The position numbers and the translations under genes are program-made. DNA of 11,591 bases from an uncultured Collinsella sp. (GTDB lineage Bacteria; Actinomycetota; Coriobacteriia; Coriobacteriales; Coriobacteriaceae), in NCBI GenBank assembly GCA_902494625.1, contig CABUUB010000057.1, positions 1 to 11,591 of the forward strand, written 5' to 3'. Positions 6,343 through 11,591 of the stretch are shown one piece after another. How positions within the stretch are numbered: position 1 is the stretch's first letter; each line of letters opens with the position of its first letter. The notes below the pieces were generated by a model, which had not been told where the DNA came from, did no database searches, and worked only from the letters and a program-made list of their open reading frames with translations.

Positions 6343-8829
6343 ATGAGTATCAAGCGTTTGGCACTTTGCCGCAGTCAGGGCCGTCTGTTTGTGCTGCTTC
6401 GTTTTGCCGGTCAGGATGTCGCCGCGCTTATTGAGCGGGAGGGCTCTCAGGCGTTTGCCCATGCGACAACGAGCGGTTCTTGTGTGCCGTCGCTGGTGCT
6501 CCCAGTCGATCATGGCCGTGTGCTGGCGCTTTGCCCTTCCGTTTCCGATTACGAACACGAGCTCGCCGTCTTGGTGCTTCCGTTTTTGGATGGCTCGTCG
6601 ATGGATGTCGTTTTTGCATCCGGTGGCCAAAGGTTGGGCTCCATTCGCCTCGATAGTCGCGTGACCAAGCTGGAATCCAAGGTTAACTACAAAGCAAAGC
6701 CTGCACTGTGCGCGCTTATCCGCGATGCTCAGCGTGGCGAACACTGCGGCTTCTACGAGATCGATGCCACTCGCTATTTGCCAGCAGACGCCGGCGCGGT
6801 GTGGCGCTATGAGGTTACTTGGGCGGGAGACCTCCAGTGCGCGCCTGAGCTCCAGATCTTCGATGCGCATATGAATGCCATCGATGTCACCGTGCATGTG
6901 TTTGAGTCGCAGATCGATGTGCCGCAGCGCAACGGATGCCGCGTCAATAAAACGTATCTGAGTGTTGAGATGCCTCAGGATATACGAGATTTTGTCGCGA
7001 TTGTGAGCGACCCCACAGAGCAGATCCAGAGCGGGTTTTGCGCCATGGATGGTCGCCTGTACAACGGCATGGTCGATGACAGTTGGAACCGCATGAAGGA
7101 CGCGCGTGCAGACGACGCAGCTTATCGACGTTGGTTTGAGCGACATCGCGCAAAGCCGGGCGATTTGGCGTGCCAGCGTGTCGCTTCGGCGGCCTTTGCC
7201 TATAGACCGCTCGTGAGCATTGTGGTGCCGTGCTACAAGACTGATCGGGAATACCTGCGCGAGCTGCTGAACTCGGTGCTAGCCCAGAGCTATGACAACT
7301 GGGAACTGCTCCTTATGGATGCCTCGCCTGAATGGGATGCGGTGGCCGCCCTTGCGGCAGGTGCCAACGACGAGCGCATCCGTCGCATCGAGCTTCCCGG
7401 CAACGGCGGCATTGTGGTCAACACCAACGCAGGTATCGAGCGAGCGACGGGCGACTACATCGCGTTCTTGGACCATGACGACATCCTGGAACCGGACGCG
7501 TTGTTCCACTATGTTGCCGCGCTGAACAAGGCTGCCGAGGACGAGCGTCCCCAGGTCCTGTTCTGCGACGAGGACATGTTCCAGAAAACGGGGGAGTGGG
7601 GCCAGCCGGTCTTTAAGACCAAGCTCAACGTCGACCTGCTCTATAGCCATAACTGCGTGACGCATTTCCTGATGGTGCAGAAGGCGCTTATTGATCGCAT
7701 TGGCATGTCGCCGGAAGACGTCGCGGGCGCCCAAGATTACGACCTGACGCTCCGCTGCCTTGCGGCGGGCGCGCGGTTTGAACATGTTGCGCACGTACTG
7801 TATCACTGGCGCGTGCATCCCGGTTCAACCGCCGACGGTTCTGCCGATAGCAAGCCGTATGCTATTGAAGCCGGGCGCCTTGCGCTTCAGCGCCACTTTA
7901 ACGCGCTGGGCATTTGCGGAACGGTCGAGGAGGCCGAGACGCCGTTTGTCTATCACATGCGTTATGCGCTGCCGGAGTCTGCGCCGCTGGTGAGCATTGT
8001 GATTCCCACTAAGGATCACGTTGAGACGCTCGATGCCTGCGTGATGTCGATCGCTCAGAAGGCAACGTATACCAATTACGAGATCGTCTTGGTGGAGAAC
8101 AACAGCGAAGCCCCGGAGACGTTTGCGTATTACGAAACCCTTCTGGAGCGCATAGCGGCTGCATCTGGTGGCAAGGGCACGGCGCGCGTTGAGTGGTGGC
8201 CGGGCGAGTTCAATTACTCCCAGATCATCAACTTTGGCGTTGAGCATGCCAAGGGCGACTATCTGCTGCTGTTGAACAACGATACCGAGGTCATAAGCCC
8301 CGGCTTTATTGAAGAGATGATGGGCTATCTGATGCGTCCCGATGCGGGCGTGGTGGGCGCCAAACTCTATTTTGCCGATCATCTGGTGCAGCATTCCGGC
8401 ATTTTGGTTGGCGTGCGCGGCGCACTTGCCCATGCCAACCAGGACTTCTCGGCAAAGCGCGAGGGATACCTTGCCCGTGCTGTACGTCCCGGCAACTTTA
8501 GCGCCGTAACGGGCGCCTGCCAGATGGTTCGTCGCGACGTGTTTGAGCAGGTCGGAGGCTACAACGAGGAGTTCGCCGTCGGCTTTAACGACGCGGACTT
8601 TTGCCTCCGTGTGCGGGAGGCGGGCTACCGCACCATCTTTACGCCCTATGCCGAGCTGTACCACTACGAGTTCACCTCGCGCGGCAGGGAAGAGGCCAAC
8701 GAGGAGAAGCTGCGCCGTTGGAAACGCGAACAGGCACTGTTCACGCAGCGCTGGCCTGAGTTCTTCTTGACGGGCGATCCGTGGCTGGGGCCGAACTTAT
8801 CCGCTGAGAGTGAGTACTTCTCGCTTTAG
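6343..8829 (+). CDS. Tandem-domain GT2 glycosyltransferase with a long N-terminal extension
   Basis: An 828-residue protein with two GT2 modules. Residues 1-285 hold no motif I know and look beta-rich. Module 1 starts at RPLVSIVVP (288-296), with metal-binding DHDD (377-380) and QDYD (464-467) as probable catalytic-base region. Module 2 starts at PLVSIVIPT (about 548), has LLNNDTEV in place of a DxD (NND at 645-647), and GFNDADFCLR (747-756) as catalytic-base region. Family knowledge: tandem GT2 proteins of this layout, related to rhamnan and O-antigen synthesis enzymes, make two linkages or a repeating disaccharide. The ATG follows the upstream TAG directly, and its own SD is weak (AGAAG), so coupled translation is likely. 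It ends the operon, overlapping by four bases the convergent gene on the other strand; no terminator is visible. Confidence 0.92.
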   Translation: MSIKRLALCRSQGRLFVLLRFAGQDVAALIEREGSQAFAHATTSGSCVPSLVLPVDHGRVLALCPSVSDYEHELAVLVLPFLDGSSMDVVFASGGQRLGSIRLDSRVTKLESKVNYKAKPALCALIRDAQRGEHCGFYEIDATRYLPADAGAVWRYEVTWAGDLQCAPELQIFDAHMNAIDVTVHVFESQIDVPQRNGCRVNKTYLSVEMPQDIRDFVAIVSDPTEQIQSGFCAMDGRLYNGMVDDSWNRMKDARADDAAYRRWFERHRAKPGDLACQRVASAAFAYRPLVSIVVPCYKTDREYLRELLNSVLAQSYDNWELLLMDASPEWDAVAALAAGANDERIRRIELPGNGGIVVNTNAGIERATGDYIAFLDHDDILEPDALFHYVAALNKAAEDERPQVLFCDEDMFQKTGEWGQPVFKTKLNVDLLYSHNCVTHFLMVQKALIDRIGMSPEDVAGAQDYDLTLRCLAAGARFEHVAHVLYHWRVHPGSTADGSADSKPYAIEAGRLALQRHFNALGICGTVEEAETPFVYHMRYALPESAPLVSIVIPTKDHVETLDACVMSIAQKATYTNYEIVLVENNSEAPETFAYYETLLERIAAASGGKGTARVEWWPGEFNYSQIINFGVEHAKGDYLLLLNNDTEVISPGFIEEMMGYLMRPDAGVVGAKLYFADHLVQHSGILVGVRGALAHANQDFSAKREGYLARAVRPGNFSAVTGACQMVRRDVFEQVGGYNEEFAVGFNDADFCLRVREAGYRTIFTPYAELYHYEFTSRGREEANEEKLRRWKREQALFTQRWPEFFLTGDPWLGPNLSAESEYFSL

Positions 8830-9803
8830 CGCGAAGTGATTCCGAGTTTGGGTAGCGATTCAGCAATCGTGTTGAGCTCATGTTGCTGTAGGTAGGCGGG
8901 ATTGAGAGCTTCTTTTCTATAGGCTAGGTAGCTGTCTCTGGTCAGTTCCCTAAGCTGTTTAGTAAAGAACTGCTCCCAACTGAAGAACTTCTCGCAGTCG
9001 ATGAAATCGGCAGGATGGAGGAGCATGTCTTGCGTTTCGACATCGTTGAAGAGTCCCGATCTCAGCACAAGCCATTCAAACGATTCCGGCAAAAAGAGCT
9101 CGATCTCCTTAAATCTCCTGAGCGAATAGACATAGGGCATCTCGGGCCCAAAAGCGGCCCCATCTGCAATTACGAGCAACTTTTGGGCTGGGGAGCTCAG
9201 GGCGGTTTCGTATATGTTTGATTTGCCACCGGCACTTACGCAGCGAATATTACTTTTGGCGCACAGGACTTTAAAGAACTCATAGCCGGCATTGCTGTCT
9301 TCGACGATGACTTCTTCTGGCCGATCTCCATCGTAGAGCTCGTCTCCGTAAATGCGGTAGGTAGAAGTGTACGTGCGTGTGTAGACAGGATATTTTGTTG
9401 TTGCCCTGTTGGTGTTTTTGAGGCCATAGATCTCATCCACGCTATAGGGGAGCTGGGGCAATTCGTCCCTCGCAACGATGACGTAGTAGTTGGAACTGTG
9501 TCGAGCTGCATGCTGGAATGCATGGCTCCTTACGAATTTTTGCGTATCGTCCACAAACACGATGCTGTTATCGATGCGGCCGAGTTGCGCTTCCCAATCT
9601 TTGCCGCCGATGACGCGGCAGGGGGCTGCGCAATTAACGATTATCCCGCTTTGGGCTCCTAGGTTTTCGTATGCACGGAGGCTGTCCAACAGGGTGGTTT
9701 TGCCTGTTGCGCTTTTGCCTTGGATGATGGTGAGGTTTCGGCGAATGGTGAGTTTGACCTGAACTTTATTGGTCCTTACGGTCAGCTGGTATTCCCCTCT
9801 CAT
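8826..9803 (-). CDS. P-loop NTPase with TOPRIM-like C-terminal half, partner of DUF4869
   Basis: A 325-residue soluble protein. Seen: Walker A GKSATGKT (29-36), a hydrophobic Walker B IVFVDD (81-86), then ARDELPQLPYSVDEIYG (111-127), a possible sensor segment. The second half carries VIVEDSNAGYEFF (165-177), AGGKSNI (191-197) and LLVIADGAAFG (209-219). These are spaced like the Glu, Gly and Asp motifs of a TOPRIM domain, although a canonical DxD is missing (DGA). I recognise it as a conserved, unnamed ATP-binding protein found next to DUF4869 in Firmicutes-like genomes; its function is unknown. ATG 9801-9803 is chosen over ATG 9824 because GGGAGG lies seven bases upstream and the start overlaps the DUF4869 stop as ATGA. 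GC is lower than in the glycosyltransferases, suggesting an accessory origin. Confidence 0.85.
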   Translation of the reverse strand: MRGEYQLTVRTNKVQVKLTIRRNLTIIQGKSATGKTTLLDSLRAYENLGAQSGIIVNCAAPCRVIGGKDWEAQLGRIDNSIVFVDDTQKFVRSHAFQHAARHSSNYYVIVARDELPQLPYSVDEIYGLKNTNRATTKYPVYTRTYTSTYRIYGDELYDGDRPEEVIVEDSNAGYEFFKVLCAKSNIRCVSAGGKSNIYETALSSPAQKLLVIADGAAFGPEMPYVYSLRRFKEIELFLPESFEWLVLRSGLFNDVETQDMLLHPADFIDCEKFFSWEQFFTKQLRELTRDSYLAYRKEALNPAYLQQHELNTIAESLPKLGITSR

Positions 9804-10252
9804 GCTCGAGCCTCCCTCAGACATTTTGCCGAGATAAGGAGAAGCTCATCCATGGTATGAACAATCTGTCCGGAATTGATGACACGGGCTGTAAAACGCG
9901 CTTTGCCAAAATCCATCATATGGTAGAGGTTGATGGTGATGTCATGTTTGGAGGCGATGCGCAAGATCCAATAGGCGCAATTATCTCCGCAGGTTGAGGC
10001 GTTGTAGAGGTTTTGAGGCATAAAGAGCATCAGTAGAAGTGTTTTGGTGCCCGTTGATAGTTTTTCTGGCGGAATAACGCCAAGCACCTTGGTGTCAATT
10101 GCGTTTGCGCCAAGAACAGTGCCATTATCAATAGATTTGATAATGCGCTGTGACAGGGGATCTTGCAGCCAAGAGGGAGAGTAGCTGTAATCAAAGAATG
10201 TCGACGTGTCATAAATCACATCGTCTCTGTCGCCGTAGTGAATGCTGAGCAT
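9800..10252 (-). CDS. DUF4869 family protein
   Basis: A 150-residue soluble protein starting MLSIHYGDRDDVIYDTSTFF. It contains GVIPPEKLSTGTKTLLLM, the cysteine/asparagine segment NASTCGDNCAYWIL, and a C-terminal TINLYHMMDFG region. I recognise this as the DUF4869 pattern, for which I know no established biochemical function. The frame is open to 10330, but ATG 10250-10252 is preferred because GGAGG lies just upstream and the family begins with this ML.IYFG-like motif. The stop TGA overlaps the ATG of the NTPase gene (ATGA), so the two products are probably made in fixed ratio. Inference: the DUF4869 protein is a partner, substrate or regulator of the NTPase. The two cysteines in STCGDNC could bind a metal or be redox active, but no full zinc motif is present. 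Confidence 0.87.
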   Translation of the reverse strand: MLSIHYGDRDDVIYDTSTFFDYSYSPSWLQDPLSQRIIKSIDNGTVLGANAIDTKVLGVIPPEKLSTGTKTLLLMLFMPQNLYNASTCGDNCAYWILRIASKHDITINLYHMMDFGKARFTARVINSGQIVHTMDELLLISAKCLREARA

Positions 10253-10512
10253 TGTTCCTCCATGGTTGCCTGTTGCGACTACTTTACCATGTTGGGGTCG
10301 ATTTCCCTCAAACAGTGGGTAACGGGTCAATCAACATGTCTGTTAGAACGAACCGATGACTTTTACAGGTGTAACAACTTTCTATCCTGCGGTAATTGCC
10401 TGCCTCCATATGTTGAATTTAGCGGATCGAAACAAACGATATTCCGTGATGAGCTTATACAAGTTTATATATACCGATAGATCTCGATATAACTTACGAT
10501 AGGAATATAAAG
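10253..10512. promoter_or_regulatory. AT-rich divergent intergenic region with repeated CGATA motifs
   Basis: This 260-bp spacer separates the minus-strand DUF4869 gene from the plus-strand 38-codon ORF, and must hold both promoters. CGATA occurs at 10437-10441, 10475-10479, 10485-10489 and 10497-10501. The last three are 10 and 12 bp apart, about one helical turn, and lie just before the 38-codon ORF. The 10475-10490 part also forms an imperfect palindrome (TATACCGA, six bases, TCGATATA). TATATA-rich sequence around 10464-10473 is a possible -10 for rightward transcription. On the minus strand, TGGTAAAGT (near 10273-10281) is a weak extended -10. No convincing -35 is seen for either direction. 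Confidence 0.4.
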
Positions 10513-10629
10513 ATGCGATTTGATATGAAACGACAGATTGAAATGCTTGAGACTCTTAAGAAGACTCTCGTACGTGAGTTTTTTGCTAATGGCGAGAAAT
10601 GCATTGTGATGTTGATTGCAAAGCTCTAG
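10513..10629 (+). CDS. Small hypothetical protein (38 aa)
   Basis: A short ORF with ATG 10513 preceded by AGGA (10501-10504) at eight bases, ending in TAG 10627-10629, twelve bases before the ATG of the HEPN-like gene. The product begins MRFDMKRQIEMLETLKKTLV and ends CIVMLIAKL. The first half is probably an amphipathic helix with many charged residues; the tail is hydrophobic. I do not recognise it. Its position and good ribosome site fit a small partner, for example an antitoxin-like peptide, or a leader peptide controlling the next gene. It could also be the remnant N terminus of a longer gene. Base composition is AT-rich, like the next gene. Confidence 0.5.
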   Translation: MRFDMKRQIEMLETLKKTLVREFFANGEKCIVMLIAKL

Positions 10630-10641
10630 CTGGAGGTAGAC

Positions 10642-11394
10642 ATGGCATTACTCCGAACTTCATGGCTAACCGAGCCCCTGCCGCAACAGGTTCTGGAAGA
10701 CTCTAGTTGGATGCGTATAGTTCATTTTTTCCTGATTGAGTCTCCCTGCCCTGGTCAGAGTAATCGTAAAAATAATGAGATTGATAAATGGGCGCCCGCC
10801 CCTTGGGTAGGGATTCGAAGCTTAAAGACTTCTCTAAATCAGGCTATATTTAGTCGCAGGGATGTTGATGTGATGCTTGCGGTAAGAAGCAAGAAAGAAT
10901 TAGAGGACACCTGCAAAAAGCTAAACTTGGATGAGCTTTTTTACGAAAATATTGATGATCAGCGCATGGCGTTTGTGAAAGTTAATTCGAAGGGCAATAC
11001 GAGCAAATACATGAGTTTGTTTTATCACATAAGAAATGCTCTCGCGCATGGTCGTTTTGCATTTAAAACCGACACATTAGAGCGTTTTGTGTTCATTTTT
11101 GAGGATGGAACCGTTACATCCGATGGTAAGGAATTTGATTTGACAGCTCGAGGCGTCATTAGGCTTAATTCATTGGTCTTGGCGATTAATACCATACAAA
11201 AGGGACCTGGAAAAACGGTTGACATCGAAGAGAAAATCCTCGCAGCAATTAGCGATGGCATTAATTCAAAGCGAAAAATTAAAGATGAACTTGGTATTAC
11301 GGATAAGGACTGGTTTACATATAGTCAAGTGCTTAAAAAAGAAGGAAAAATAGAATACAGCCAGCAGAAATGGTCCATTTGTAGCGGGGGCTAA
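10642..11394 (+). CDS. HEPN-motif protein with possible C-terminal winged helix
   Basis: A 250-residue soluble protein with no family name I can assign. Seen: YHIRNALAHGRF, containing R131-N-A-L-A-H136, which fits the Rx4-6H catalytic motif of HEPN RNases. The surrounding region (about 60-190) is largely helical, with a short beta stretch (RFVFIFEDGTVTSDG) after the motif. Residues 194-247 (DIEEKILAAISDG to the end) resemble a winged helix-turn-helix: three helices, then KKEGKIEYSQQKWSI as the wing. HEPN proteins commonly serve as toxins or RNA-cleaving effectors in defence. That role here is inference, because RNxxxH also occurs in inactive HEPN folds. The ATG has GGAGG five bases upstream. 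GC is clearly lower than in the glycosyltransferases, suggesting recent acquisition. Confidence 0.82.
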   Translation: MALLRTSWLTEPLPQQVLEDSSWMRIVHFFLIESPCPGQSNRKNNEIDKWAPAPWVGIRSLKTSLNQAIFSRRDVDVMLAVRSKKELEDTCKKLNLDELFYENIDDQRMAFVKVNSKGNTSKYMSLFYHIRNALAHGRFAFKTDTLERFVFIFEDGTVTSDGKEFDLTARGVIRLNSLVLAINTIQKGPGKTVDIEEKILAAISDGINSKRKIKDELGITDKDWFTYSQVLKKEGKIEYSQQKWSICSGG

Positions 11395-11488
11395 ACTGCC
11401 AATGGGTCGAACCCGTCGCCCCCTCCGCGGCCATTTCCCGGAGCGTCGCGTCTATAATCTCCTGTAGGTCATCTTGTCTCTTGTTCAC
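11333..11488 (-). other. Possible ORF remnant, 51 codons from GTG 11488
   Basis: On the minus strand a GTG at 11486-11488 follows GGAGG at nine bases and reads NKRQDDLQEIIDATLREMAA, which looks like a real charged helix in GC-rich coding style. After about residue 30 the frame enters the antisense of the HEPN gene's 3' end (from 11394 down) and stops at 11333. It may be the start of a chromosomal gene cut off when the AT-rich module arrived, or chance. The frame is open upstream to ATG 11581 as well. I do not recognise it. Confidence 0.25.
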
Positions 11489-11504
11489 CTCAATGGCCCT
11501 CCTA

Positions 11505-11529
11505 ACGCCGGTGTTGGCACCACCGGCGT
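11505..11529. repeat. Perfect 9-bp inverted repeat
   Basis: ACGCCGGTG (11505-11513) and CACCGGCGT (11521-11529) are exact reverse complements around a 7-base spacer. There is no T-run on either side, so it is not an ordinary intrinsic terminator. It lies about 110 bp beyond the HEPN gene and immediately upstream of the GTG remnant ORF, where it could be an operator, a mobile-element end or a coding coincidence. The rest of 11395-11591 is GC-rich and shows no recognisable complete gene. Confidence 0.45.
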
Positions 11530-11591
11530 AACATCGGCGGGGAGGCACGGCGGCCATCGTTCGGTGACCGGGATTGGTCAAAATCGTTTGA

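Noticed and set aside
4999..7146. Long minus-strand open frame of 715 codons
   Set aside because: It lies wholly opposite three well-supported glycosyltransferase genes and has an arginine/histidine-rich antisense composition with no domain.
7825..8664. Minus-strand open frame of 279 codons
   Set aside because: Antisense shadow of the tandem GT2 gene; no domain and no plausible ribosome site.
10163..10480. Plus-strand open frame of 105 codons across the DUF4869 start and spacer
   Set aside because: Its first part is antisense to DUF4869, it lacks a ribosome site, and its sequence has no coding character.
11404..11414. GGGTTCGACCC (minus sense), resembling a tRNA T-arm
   Set aside because: The loop is only five bases instead of seven and no anticodon or acceptor stem can be drawn around it.
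1..11591. CRISPR array, transposase or integrase
   Set aside because: No regularly spaced repeats of CRISPR length and no transposase or recombinase motifs are visible on either strand.

Overview
The window looks like chromosomal DNA from a high-GC Gram-positive gut actinobacterium of the Collinsella/Coriobacteriia type. This is an inference from GC-rich codon use, TTG starts behind strong purine-rich Shine-Dalgarno (SD) sequences, and the style of the surface-polysaccharide glycosyltransferases. No rRNA, tRNA or other species marker is present.

Left part (1-1806, minus strand): a partial family-2 glycosyltransferase (GT2) resembling galactofuranosyltransferases runs off the left edge. Upstream of it is a membrane acyltransferase of the Acyl_transf_3 (OafA/WecH-like) family. 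Its reading frame is broken by a one-base indel near 1661-1679.

Middle part (1919-8829, plus strand): five GT2-type genes lie head to tail. Four single-domain enzymes alternate in an A-B-A'-B' pattern (1919, 3029, 4144, 5275), followed by an 828-residue protein with two GT2 domains. A and A' share a block of about 240 bp at 88% identity by hand count. Stops and starts are nearly contiguous within A-B and within A'-B'-double GT, and an extended -10 motif precedes A'. With the acyltransferase and the left-edge enzyme, this is probably a cell-surface polysaccharide locus whose substrates cannot be read from sequence.

Right part (8826-11394): an accessory module of visibly lower GC. On the minus strand, a DUF4869 protein and a P-loop NTPase with a TOPRIM-like C-terminal half are coupled by an ATGA overlap. 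The NTPase gene meets the polysaccharide operon tail to tail with a 4-base overlap. Divergently, across a 260-bp AT-rich gap containing repeated CGATA motifs, lie a 38-codon ORF and a 250-residue protein with a HEPN-type RNALAH motif and a possible winged-helix C terminus. This is the best candidate for an undescribed system, possibly defence- or stress-related. At 11395 composition returns sharply to high GC, with a 9-bp inverted repeat and a possible remnant ORF.
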